This document shows, in pieces, positions 7,470 to 14,964 of a stretch of 59,292 nucleotides of DNA (position 1 is the first letter of the stretch; every line of letters starts with the position of its first letter). Made by a program: the position numbers and the translations under genes. The notes below the pieces were generated by a model. It made no database searches and had not been told where the DNA came from. It was given only the letters and a program-made list of their open reading frames with translations. The stretch is from Streptomyces sp. SBT349 (GTDB lineage Bacteria > Actinomycetota > Actinomycetes > Streptomycetales > Streptomycetaceae): positions 1 to 59,292 of the forward strand of contig NZ_LAVK01000005.1 in NCBI RefSeq assembly GCF_001083795.1, in the 5' to 3' direction.

Positions 7470-9170
7470 ATGGACGCACACGACATCACGGCGGGCCGCC
7501 GACGCTGGCAGGCCCGCTACGACGCGGCCCGCACCCGGGACGCCGACTTCACCACGCTCTCCGGGGACCCCGTTGAGCCCGTGTACGGACCGCGCCCCGC
7601 CGACAGGTACGAGGGCTTCGACCGCATCGGCTGGCCGGGGGAGTTCCCCTTCACCCGCGGCCTCTACCCCACCGGGTACCGCGGCAGGACGTGGACGATC
7701 CGCCAGTTCGCCGGCTTCGGGAACGCGGAGCAGACCAACGAGCGGTACCGCATGATCCTGGACGCGGGCGGCGGCGGGCTCTCCGTCGCGTTCGACATGC
7801 CCACGCTGATGGGCCGCGACTCCGACGACCCCCGCTCGCTCGGCGAGGTCGGCCACTGCGGCGTCGCGATCGACTCGGCCGCCGACATGGATGTCCTCTT
7901 CCGGGGGATTCCGCTGGGCGAGGTCACCACCTCGATGACGATCAGCGGCCCGGCCGTCCCCCTCTTCTGCATGTACCTGGTCGCCGCCGAGCGCCAGGGC
8001 GCCGACACCTCCGCGCTGGACGGCACGCTCCAGACCGACATCTTCAAGGAGTACATCGCGCAGAAGGAGTGGCTCTTCGGCCCGGAGCCCCACCTGCGGC
8101 TCATCGGCGACCTCATGGAGTTCTGCGCCGGGAACGTCCCGACCTACAAGCCGCTCTCCGTCTCCGGGTACCACATCAGGGAGGCGGGCTCCACGGCCGC
8201 CCAGGAGCTCGCGTACACCCTGGCCGACGGCTTCGGATACGTGGAGCTCGGCCTCAGCCGCGGCCTCGACGTCAACACGTTCGCCCCCGGCCTCTCCTTC
8301 TTCTTCGACGCGCACCTCGACTTCTTCGAGGAGATCGCCAAGTTCCGCGCCGCCCGGCGGATCTGGGCGCGCTGGATGCGCGACGAGTACGGCGCCACCA
8401 GCGAGCGCGCGCAGTGGCTGCGCTTCCACACCCAGACCGCGGGGGTCTCCCTCACCGCGCAGCAGCCCTACAACAACGTGGTCCGCACCGCCGTCGAGGC
8501 CCTGTCCGCCATCCTCGGCGGGACGAACTCCCTGCACACCAACGCGCTGGACGAGACCCTGGCCCTGCCCAGCGAGCGCGCCGCCGAGATCGCGCTCCGC
8601 ACCCAGCAGGTGCTGATGGAGGAGACCGGCGTCACCAACGTCGCCGATCCGCTGGGCGGCTCCTGGTACGTCGAGCAGCTGACCGACCGGATCGAGGCCG
8701 AGGCCGAGAAGGTCTTCGCCGAGATCGTCGAACGCGGCAGGCGGGCCGTCCCCGAGGGGAACTTCCCCGTGGGGCCCGTCACCTCCGGGCTGCTCAGCGG
8801 CATCGAGGACGGCTGGTTCACCGGGCAGATCGCCGAGTCGGCCTTCCGCTACCAGCAGTCGCTGGAGAAGGGGGACAAGCGCGTCGTCGGCGTCAACGCC
8901 CACACCGGGTCGGTCACCGGCGACCTGGAGATCCTGCGCGTCAGCCACGAGGTCGAGCGTGAGCAGGTCCGCGCGCTGGCCGAGCGCCGGGGCGCCCGCG
9001 ACGACTCGGCGGTGCGCGCCGCGCTGGACGCCCTGCTGGCGGCGGCCCGCTCCGGGGAGAACATGGTCCCGCCCATGCTGGTCGCGGCGCGGGCCGAGGC
9101 GACGCTCGGCGAGATCTGCGGGGTCCTGCGCGAGGAGTGGGGCACCTGGACGGAGCCGGCCGGCTTCTGA
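7470..9170 (+). CDS. icmA: Isobutyryl-CoA mutase large subunit
   Basis: 566 residues, exactly the length of Streptomyces IcmA. It is the TIM-barrel substrate-binding subunit of an adenosylcobalamin-dependent acyl-CoA mutase that interconverts isobutyryl-CoA and n-butyryl-CoA, linking valine breakdown to polyketide precursor and fatty acid metabolism. Two residues decide the substrate. Methylmalonyl-CoA mutase has Tyr89 and Arg207, whereas Icm has Phe80 and Gln198. Here F80 (TIRQFAGFGNAEQ) and Q198 (EYIAQKEWLF) fall at exactly those numbers. There is no B12-binding domain on this chain, so a separate small subunit (IcmB) is needed and is not in the window. The start has no Shine-Dalgarno and is probably leaderless behind the palindrome at 7445. 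Confidence 0.95.
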   Translation: MDAHDITAGRRRWQARYDAARTRDADFTTLSGDPVEPVYGPRPADRYEGFDRIGWPGEFPFTRGLYPTGYRGRTWTIRQFAGFGNAEQTNERYRMILDAGGGGLSVAFDMPTLMGRDSDDPRSLGEVGHCGVAIDSAADMDVLFRGIPLGEVTTSMTISGPAVPLFCMYLVAAERQGADTSALDGTLQTDIFKEYIAQKEWLFGPEPHLRLIGDLMEFCAGNVPTYKPLSVSGYHIREAGSTAAQELAYTLADGFGYVELGLSRGLDVNTFAPGLSFFFDAHLDFFEEIAKFRAARRIWARWMRDEYGATSERAQWLRFHTQTAGVSLTAQQPYNNVVRTAVEALSAILGGTNSLHTNALDETLALPSERAAEIALRTQQVLMEETGVTNVADPLGGSWYVEQLTDRIEAEAEKVFAEIVERGRRAVPEGNFPVGPVTSGLLSGIEDGWFTGQIAESAFRYQQSLEKGDKRVVGVNAHTGSVTGDLEILRVSHEVEREQVRALAERRGARDDSAVRAALDALLAAARSGENMVPPMLVAARAEATLGEICGVLREEWGTWTEPAGF

Positions 9171-9256
9171 GCGGCGGCACCGCGGAGGGGCGGCCTTCCG
9201 CCCGACGCGTCCGGGGCCCGTACCCGAACGGCTCCGGAAGGGGGGAGACTGGTCCC

Positions 9257-10237
9257 ATGCAGCCACGCAATATGTCCATGAGCGGAGCCGTTGACCTCTC
9301 CGCGGTGAAGGCGGCCGCCGAGGCCAAGCAGAAGGCCGAGCAGGCCCGCGCTCAGCGGGCGGCGGCCGGACCGGAGGGTGGGCAGCAGGCGGGCGCCGCG
9401 GCCTCGCTGGTCATCGACGTCGACGAGGCGGGCTTCGAGCAGGAGGTGCTGCAACGCAGCACCGAGGTGCCCGTCGTCATCGACTTCTGGGCCGAGTGGT
9501 GCCAGCCCTGCAAGCAGCTGAGCCCCATCATCGAACGGCTGGCCCAGGAGTACGCCGGGCGGTTCGTGCTCGCCAGAATCGACGTCGATGCCAACCAGAT
9601 GCTCTTCCAGCAGTTCGGCGTGCAGGGCATCCCGGCGGTCTTCGCCGTGATCGCCGGGCAGGCGCTCCCCCTCTTCCAGGGCGCGGCGCCCGAGCCGCAG
9701 GTCCGCCAGGTGCTCGACCAGCTGATCGCGGCGGCCGAGCAGCGCTTCGGCATCGTCGGCGCCCCGGTCGACCCCGAGGCCGACGGGGTCGAGCCCCAGC
9801 CGCAGGCCGAGCCCGAGCCGCCCGTCAACCCCACGCTCGCCGCGGCCCACGCCGCGCTCGACGCCGGGGACCTGAGCGGCGCGGTCCGGGCCTACGAGAA
9901 TGTGCTGACCGAGGAGCCGGGGAACCTGGAGGCTCAACTCGGCCTCGCCCAAGCCCAGTTGCTCGGCCGGGTGCAGGACGTGGACGCCGACCGCGTGCGC
10001 AAGGACGCGGCCGAGCGGCCCGACGACGTCACCGCTCAACTGGCCGTCGCCGACCTGGACCTGCTCGGTGGCCACGTCGAGGACGCGTTCGGCAGGCTGG
10101 TCGGCACCGTGCAGCGGACCGTCGGCGAGGAGCGGGACGCCGCGCGGCTCCGGCTGCTCGAACTGTTCGAGGTCGTCGGCGCCGACGACCCGCGGGTGAT
10201 CGCCGCCCGCGGCGCCCTGGCGCGCGTCCTCTTCTGA
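9257..10237 (+). CDS. Thioredoxin with C-terminal TPR domain (CnoX/YbbN-like)
   Basis: 326 residues from the ATG 9 nt after GGGGGAG; the frame stays open further upstream, but only this start has a ribosome site. A low-complexity Ala/Gln helix (residues 13-48) leads into a thioredoxin fold with FWAEWCQPCK (C82, C85; Gln replaces the usual Gly of WCGPC) and the cis-proline region GVQGIPAVFAVIAG. An acidic/proline linker (about 180-195) then joins a helical repeat domain (AAAHAALDAGDLSGAVRAYE, and further repeats to the end) of the TPR_19/YbbN type. E. coli CnoX of this architecture acts as a chaperone-redox factor with GroEL. Whether this one reduces disulfides is uncertain given the altered active-site dipeptide. 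Confidence 0.9.
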   Translation: MQPRNMSMSGAVDLSAVKAAAEAKQKAEQARAQRAAAGPEGGQQAGAAASLVIDVDEAGFEQEVLQRSTEVPVVIDFWAEWCQPCKQLSPIIERLAQEYAGRFVLARIDVDANQMLFQQFGVQGIPAVFAVIAGQALPLFQGAAPEPQVRQVLDQLIAAAEQRFGIVGAPVDPEADGVEPQPQAEPEPPVNPTLAAAHAALDAGDLSGAVRAYENVLTEEPGNLEAQLGLAQAQLLGRVQDVDADRVRKDAAERPDDVTAQLAVADLDLLGGHVEDAFGRLVGTVQRTVGEERDAARLRLLELFEVVGADDPRVIAARGALARVLF

Positions 10238-10277
10238 TGGCACCCTTCCTTCCGAGCTGACCCCTTCTCATCTGCGA

Positions 10278-10321
10278 ACAGCGGCCGCGCTTTACCAAAA
10301 CTTGGCAAACGTGGCCGCTGT
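10278..10321 (+). terminator. Stem-loop after the thioredoxin gene
   Basis: ACAGCGGCC (10278-10286) pairs perfectly with GGCCGCTGT (10313-10321) across a 26-nt loop that itself holds CCAAAACTTGG. It begins 40 bp after the stop. There is no run of U, as is usual for actinobacterial terminators. Confidence 0.45.
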
Positions 10322-10450
10322 CACCTTCCGTGACGCCCCTGCGCGTTCCCGCGGTCGTTTCTGCCCGATTGGTGCGCCCGTGCGCCTTTCGTTGCCGTGC
10401 ACGCTCCGTGCGCGACCGGGGACGTTCTCCACGGAATGGCCACATGGGTA

Positions 10451-10464
10451 TTACCGGCAAGTAA
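10451..10464. promoter_or_regulatory. TTAC-N6-GTAA imperfect palindrome upstream of the DUF6230 gene
   Basis: TTACCGGCAAGTAA matches its own reverse complement at 10 of 14 positions and lies 258 bp before the DUF6230 start in a 484-bp stretch with no other gene (10238-10721). Its form resembles TetR/GntR-type operators. Apart from this and the stem-loop at 10278 I see nothing in the gap, which may carry a long 5' leader. Confidence 0.35.
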
Positions 10465-10721
10465 CGAACCCCTTGTGCGTGTCCGTGAGATGCACCACGA
10501 TCGCTCAAGCCGATGGAGCCACGCGTCGGCCTCGGATCAGGGGGGTTCCCGTCAGCCGGCGGGACCTGGTCCGCAGCGAGCCGCGCAGACCCCACGGCGG
10601 CCAGTGGCTGTCGCCGGGGTGCAGCCCGGGGGCAACGCGCTTCTCCTCTCCATGCGCCGAACGCCTGCTGACCACAGTTCGCACGCCGTACGGAGATGTT
10701 CGTCCGAGAAGGAGGAAAGTC

Positions 10722-11339
10722 ATGGAGTCACAGGCTCGCGGCGGCACCAGATGGCGGCGTTTCGGGCTGGTCATGGTGCCGAGCGTGGCCGCGACGGCAG
10801 TCATAGGCATCGCCCTCTCCCAGGGGGCGCTGGCCGCTTCGTTCGCGGTATCGGGGCAGGAGTTCAAGGTCAGCGCCGACCGGTTGGTCGGCGAGGGGTT
10901 CGTCCAGTACGGCACGGTCATCAGACCCGCCGGTGGCGATCACCGGGCGGTCGCGGTCTCGGCGTTCGACAGCGCCACGATCACCGACCTCTGCCAGTCG
11001 GTGGTGATCCCCGGGGTTCCGTTCCTCGGTGAGATGACCGTCAGGATCGCGGCCGGGACGGACCCGGGCGATCCGGTGCTGGCGGAGAACCTCTTCATCG
11101 ATCTCGAACAGCTCAACGCGGATGCCGAGTTCACCAACATCGACATCGGCGTCAGCGTGGACGACACCACCAAGGGCCCCGCCCCGTCGGGCGATACGCT
11201 GCCCGGCTCCTTCGCGCAGCAGGCCGACCGGGCGGTGCTCGAGGGTATCGAGCAGACCGCGTGGGCCACATCCGCCGGCACGTTCAAGCTCACTGATCTC
11301 AGCCTGAGCCTGCACAGAGGCGAGAACGAATGCTTCTGA
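10722..11339 (+). CDS. DUF6230 family cell-envelope protein (annotated elsewhere as cholesterol esterase)
   Basis: 205 residues from an ATG 6 nt after GGAGG. One N-terminal transmembrane or signal segment (about 14-37, ending SQGALAASFAVSG) is followed by an extracytoplasmic domain rich in beta-strand sequence: FKVSADRLVGEGFVQYGTV, VSAFDSATITDLCQSVVIP, then a C-terminal LTDLSLSLHRGENECF with a second cysteine. No esterase triad or GxSxG is visible, so the database name cholesterol esterase is not supported by the sequence. Genes of this family sit beside DUF6114 genes in streptomycetes, as here. The two cysteines may form a disulfide outside the cell. The function is unknown; a structural or lipid-related envelope role is inference. 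Confidence 0.75.
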   Translation: MESQARGGTRWRRFGLVMVPSVAATAVIGIALSQGALAASFAVSGQEFKVSADRLVGEGFVQYGTVIRPAGGDHRAVAVSAFDSATITDLCQSVVIPGVPFLGEMTVRIAAGTDPGDPVLAENLFIDLEQLNADAEFTNIDIGVSVDDTTKGPAPSGDTLPGSFAQQADRAVLEGIEQTAWATSAGTFKLTDLSLSLHRGENECF

Positions 11340-11353
11340 CGGCATGAGTGGTT

Positions 11354-11392
11354 TCCCTGGGGCGGAGCCGCTCGCCGTCTCCGCCCCAGGGA
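11354..11392 (+). terminator. Perfect 14-bp stem-loop between DUF6230 and DUF6114 genes
   Basis: TCCCTGGGGCGGAG (11354-11367) and its exact reverse complement (11379-11392) enclose an 11-nt loop, 15 bp after the DUF6230 stop. There is no U-tract. It may terminate or attenuate transcription so that the first gene is made in excess of the two downstream genes. Confidence 0.7.
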
Positions 11393-11474
11393 GCCGAACA
11401 CCGCGCCACCGCCGCGGCAGGCAGCCGTATCGTGCATCCCGCCAATGAACCGCGCCATCAGGGGAGTACGTGCC

Positions 11475-12065
11475 GTGAGCACCAACACCGAGGGTTTGTC
11501 CATCAGTTCGCTCCTCACCAGAGGACGCGTCGCCTTCCGGCACTTCCGGTGGCGGCGGCCGTTCTGGGCCGGTCTCTTCACCATGATCGCCGGGCTGCCC
11601 ATCGGCTACATCCCCTATCGGAACGTCACCCTCGGCGACCTCACCATCCGCATGGCCACCACGGCGGGCGCCGGGTCGCTGGTCATCGGCGTCCTGCTCT
11701 GCGTGCTGGGCCTGACCATGTGGTTCCAGCCGCATGTGCGGATATTCGCCGGTGTCGCGGCGATCCTGCTGGCCCTGGTCTCCCTCATCGTGTCGAACTT
11801 CGGCGGGTTCGTCGTGGGATACCTGTTCGGTCTGATCGGCGGCGCCATGAGCGTCGCGTGGATGCCGGGGGACAACACCGCCGCGGCGGCGGAGGCCGGA
11901 ACCGCGAAGTCAGAGACCGCGATGTCCGACACCGCCGGGGAGCGTGCGGGGGATATCGAGCCGCCGGCCGCGACGCCTGGGACGGGCAGTGCGCTGGCCG
12001 GCTTCGAGGGGGCCGCTCCCGAGCGAGGGAAGGACCCGGAGAAGGGGATTCAACGTGCCGAGTGA
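11475..12065 (+). CDS. DUF6114 integral membrane protein
   Basis: 196 residues from a GTG 8 nt after AGGGGAG; an ATG ten codons upstream is in frame but has no ribosome site. Four hydrophobic segments: about 31-50 (PFWAGLFTMIAGLPIGYIP), 62-82, 86-103 and 105-125 (FGGFVVGYLFGLIGGAMSVAW). The last is followed by an Ala/Glu/Thr-rich cytosolic or external tail of about 70 residues. This is the DUF6114 architecture, normally paired with DUF6230. Its 3' end overlaps the next gene by 11 bp, so the two are translationally coupled. The function is unknown; with its neighbours it probably forms an envelope complex. Confidence 0.8.
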   Translation: MSTNTEGLSISSLLTRGRVAFRHFRWRRPFWAGLFTMIAGLPIGYIPYRNVTLGDLTIRMATTAGAGSLVIGVLLCVLGLTMWFQPHVRIFAGVAAILLALVSLIVSNFGGFVVGYLFGLIGGAMSVAWMPGDNTAAAAEAGTAKSETAMSDTAGERAGDIEPPAATPGTGSALAGFEGAAPERGKDPEKGIQRAE

Positions 12066-13443
12066 CGAGATATCCACGCTGGCGACGGCGGATGACGGGG
12101 GGCCCCGGCACGGCTCCGCGAGTAGATCGCTCCTGAGGCGGCTCCAGATGCCCGTCGGGAAGGCCATCGCATTGGCGGCGATGCCCTCGGCCGCGCTGCT
12201 GGGGATGGGGTTCACCTCGCCCCTGGCCAAGGCCGACCAGCAGCCGGAGAGTCCGTTCCTCGGCGACTCGTGCGTGGAGGTCCCCGACGCGGAGCTGGAG
12301 GAGGAGGTCCCCGACGCGGAGCTGGAGGAGGAGGCCCCCGCCGGGGAGCGGGAGGCCCCGGAGGAGCCGGAGGAATCCGAAGAGCCGGAGGAGCCGGAGG
12401 AGCCGGAGGAGTCCGAGCGGCCGGAGGCCCCGGAGGAGTCCGAGCGGGCCCCGGAGGGCGAGACCGAGGATCCGCGCCAGGAGGGCGGCCGGACCGAGGA
12501 GGAGCCCGAGGACCAGGACGCGGCCCCCGAGGCGGCGAGCCCGACCGAACCCGAGGGCGACGACGCCGGGGCCCCCGACGCCGAGGGCGCCGAGGAGGGG
12601 CTCGACCCGCGGGATCCGCTGGGCCTCGGACAGGGCCTGGAGGACCTGGGCGACGGGCTGGGAGACCTGCTCGACCCCCGCGGTGACGACGCCGACGAGC
12701 AGCAGCCGGAGGAGCCCGAGGCACCGCCCCAGGCGCCGGAGGAGCCCGATGCGCCCGAGGCGCCGGCGGAGCCCGAGGAGCCGGAAGGCGGCGCCGGGGA
12801 CGAGGCGCCGGAGGAGCAGGACCCCGAGGACGAGGGCGAGGACGACGGCCAGGACGAGGCCGGAGCCGGGGACGGGGGGCGGGGCTCCGAGGAGGAGCGG
12901 GAGGCGGCGGACGCCGACCCGGCGGCGCCGGAGGAGGACGGCCGGGTGCCGCTGCCCTGCCCGATCCAGGGCCTGGTCGAGGGCACCGACGAGCGGACGC
13001 CGCTGCCGCTGCCCAACGCCGCCTGGTACCTGGAGGCGACCTCGCTGACCCTCCACGGCCTGAGCTACGAGGGGGTCGTCAACGTCACCACGCCCAACGG
13101 CACGGTCAAGCAGGCGCTCAAGTTCACCGCGGACGCGCTGGACATCGGCGACCTGCACCAGATCGTCGACGCCGGGAGCGGGGCGCGGCACCATGTGGCC
13201 ACCGACCCCGGGACCGTCTCGACCTTCCGCGGCGGCACGGTGACGATGTACACCGAGCGCCTGGAGGGGAACCTGTTCGGCCTCATCCCGACCGTCTACG
13301 ACCCCGAGAACCAGCCGCCGCTCGACCTCCCGTTCGCGCACTTCACGGACGTGTCCGTCACGCAGGCGGGCCAGTTCGGCGGGACGCTGACCATGCAGGG
13401 CATGCACATCTACACCACCGACGACGGGCCGACCGTGCCCTGA
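12055..13443 (+). CDS. Secreted protein with long Glu/Pro-rich tract and conserved C-terminal domain
   Basis: 462 residues from a GTG that overlaps the DUF6114 gene by 11 bp and has GAAGGGG upstream. A signal sequence runs from the RRLQ region through ALAAMPSAALLGMGFTSPLAKA, with likely cleavage near residue 60. Residues ~74-296 are an extremely acidic, low-complexity tract of Glu, Pro, Ala and Asp, beginning with a 9-residue unit (EVPDAELEE) repeated twice and continuing as EEPEEPEE blocks. Such tracts often span cell wall or bind cations. Residues ~297-462 form a folded, beta-rich domain (LPNAAWYLEATSLTLHGLSYEG, VNVTTPNGTVKQALKFTADAL) that resembles the extracellular domain accompanying DUF6230/DUF6114. 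No enzyme motif is visible and the function is unknown. Third gene of the envelope locus. Confidence 0.8.
   Translation: MPSDEISTLATADDGGPRHGSASRSLLRRLQMPVGKAIALAAMPSAALLGMGFTSPLAKADQQPESPFLGDSCVEVPDAELEEEVPDAELEEEAPAGEREAPEEPEESEEPEEPEEPEESERPEAPEESERAPEGETEDPRQEGGRTEEEPEDQDAAPEAASPTEPEGDDAGAPDAEGAEEGLDPRDPLGLGQGLEDLGDGLGDLLDPRGDDADEQQPEEPEAPPQAPEEPDAPEAPAEPEEPEGGAGDEAPEEQDPEDEGEDDGQDEAGAGDGGRGSEEEREAADADPAAPEEDGRVPLPCPIQGLVEGTDERTPLPLPNAAWYLEATSLTLHGLSYEGVVNVTTPNGTVKQALKFTADALDIGDLHQIVDAGSGARHHVATDPGTVSTFRGGTVTMYTERLEGNLFGLIPTVYDPENQPPLDLPFAHFTDVSVTQAGQFGGTLTMQGMHIYTTDDGPTVP
12277..12330 (+). repeat. 27-bp tandem repeat (2 copies) encoding EVPDAELEE
   Basis: Two adjacent 27-bp units (12277-12303 and 12304-12330) encode the same nine residues and open the acidic tract. 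Shorter GAGGAGCCG-type repeats continue to about 12430. In-frame repeats of this kind change length by slippage. Confidence 0.75.
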
Positions 13444-13471
13444 CCCCGGCCGGCCCCGCGGGCGTGGGCGG

Positions 13472-14902
13472 TCAGACGCCCGGGTGGCCGCCGATGTGGT
13501 GGACGCGGACCATGTTGGTCGTCCCGGGGACGCCGGGAGGGGAGCCGGCGGTGATGATCATGGTGTCGCCGGGGGCGAAGCGGTTCAGCTTCGACAGCTC
13601 GGCGTCGCACAGCTCGACCATCTCGTCGGTGTGGTTCACATGCGGCACGACGAACGTCTCCACGCCCCAGCTCAGGGTGAGCTGGTTCCTCGTGGCGGGC
13701 TCCGAGGTGAACGCCAGGATCGGCTGCACGGCGCGGTAACGGGACAGGCGTCGGGCGGTGTCCCCGGACTTGGTGAACGCGACCAGCGCCTTGCCGCCGA
13801 GGAAGTCCGCCATCTCGGCCGCGGCACGGGCGACCGAACCGCCCTGCGTGCGCGGCTTCTTGCCCGGGACCAGCGGCTGGAGCCCGCGCGAGAGCAGCTC
13901 GGTCTCCGCCGCGACGACGATCTTCGACATCGTCCTGACCGTCTCGATCGGATACCGGCCCACCGAGGACTCGGCGGAGAGCATCACCGCGTCCGCGCCG
14001 TCCAGGATGGCGTTGGCCACGTCGGACGCCTCGGCGCGCGTCGGGCGGGAGTTGGTGATCATCGACTCCATCATCTGGGTCGCCACGATCACCGGCTTGG
14101 CGTTCCTGCGGCAGAGCTCGATCAGCCGCTTCTGCACCATCGGAACCTTCTCCAGCGGGTATTCGACCGCCAGGTCGCCGCGCGCCACCATGACGCCGTC
14201 GAAGGCCATGACGACCTCCGTCATGTTCTCCACGGCCTGGGGCTTCTCGACCTTGGCGATCACCGGCACCCGGCGGCCCACCCGGTCCATCACCCGGTGC
14301 ACGTCCCGCACGTCGTCCGCGTTCCGCACGAAGGACAGCGCCACCATGTCGGCGCCGAGCCGCAGCGCGAACTCCAGGTCCTCGACGTCCTTCTCGGAGA
14401 GCGCGGGCACGTTCACGGCGACGCCCGGCAGGTTGATCCCCTTGTGATCGGAGACCACGCCGCCCTCGATCACGATGGTCCGCACCCGCGCCCCGTCGAC
14501 CTCGGTGACCTGGAGCGCGACGTTCCCGTCGTTGATCAGGATCGCCTCGCCCTTGGTCACATCGCCCGGCAGCCCCTTGTAGGTGGTGCCGCAGATCGAC
14601 CGGTCGCCCTGCACGTCCTCGGTGGTGATGGTGAACTCGTCGCCGCGCCTGAGCTCCACCGGCCCGTCCACGAAGGTCTCCAGCCGGATCTTGGGCCCCT
14701 GGAGGTCGGCCAGCACGCCCACCGCCCGGCCCGTGTCCTCGGTCGCCTTGCGGAGGCGGTGGTACCGCTCCTCGTGCTCCTCGTGGGAACCGTGGCTGAA
14801 GTTGAAACGGGCCACGTTCATGCCGGCGTCGATCATGGCCTTCAGCTGTTCGAAGGAATCGACGGCGGGGCCCAGGGTGCAGACGATTTTGGAACGGCGC
14901 AT
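13472..14902 (-). CDS. pyk: Pyruvate kinase
   Basis: 476 residues. It converts phosphoenolpyruvate and ADP to pyruvate and ATP, the last step of glycolysis. The start is the ATG giving MRRSKIVCTLGPA; the open frame continues far upstream only because it reads through acetate kinase in another frame. Signatures: RFNFSHG, LADLQGPKIRLETF, the catalytic lysine and metal site IAKVEKPQAVENM, ARGDLAVEYP, and the long ATQMMESMITNSRPTRAEASDVANAILDGADAVMLSAE motif split across the A and B domains. The C-terminal allosteric domain includes FTKSGDTARRLSRYRP-like sequence. It lies 62 bp downstream of ackA on the same strand with its own gap, and converges with the acidic-protein gene across 28 bp. Confidence 0.97.
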   Translation of the reverse strand: MRRSKIVCTLGPAVDSFEQLKAMIDAGMNVARFNFSHGSHEEHEERYHRLRKATEDTGRAVGVLADLQGPKIRLETFVDGPVELRRGDEFTITTEDVQGDRSICGTTYKGLPGDVTKGEAILINDGNVALQVTEVDGARVRTIVIEGGVVSDHKGINLPGVAVNVPALSEKDVEDLEFALRLGADMVALSFVRNADDVRDVHRVMDRVGRRVPVIAKVEKPQAVENMTEVVMAFDGVMVARGDLAVEYPLEKVPMVQKRLIELCRRNAKPVIVATQMMESMITNSRPTRAEASDVANAILDGADAVMLSAESSVGRYPIETVRTMSKIVVAAETELLSRGLQPLVPGKKPRTQGGSVARAAAEMADFLGGKALVAFTKSGDTARRLSRYRAVQPILAFTSEPATRNQLTLSWGVETFVVPHVNHTDEMVELCDAELSKLNRFAPGDTMIITAGSPPGVPGTTNMVRVHHIGGHPGV

Positions 14903-14964
14903 GGTGGCGGATCCTATCGATTTGTTCCGTGGCTGAATTTTCGGCGGGGTCAGGCTATCCGAGC

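Noticed and set aside
10722..11339. Calling the DUF6230 gene a cholesterol esterase
   Set aside because: No GxSxG, catalytic triad or hydrolase fold signature is visible; the name appears to be carried over from old annotations.
12274..12690. Minus- and plus-strand shadow frames rich in Gly/Arg/Pro over the acidic tract
   Set aside because: They mirror GAG/CCG repeats of the real gene in other frames and have no start signals.
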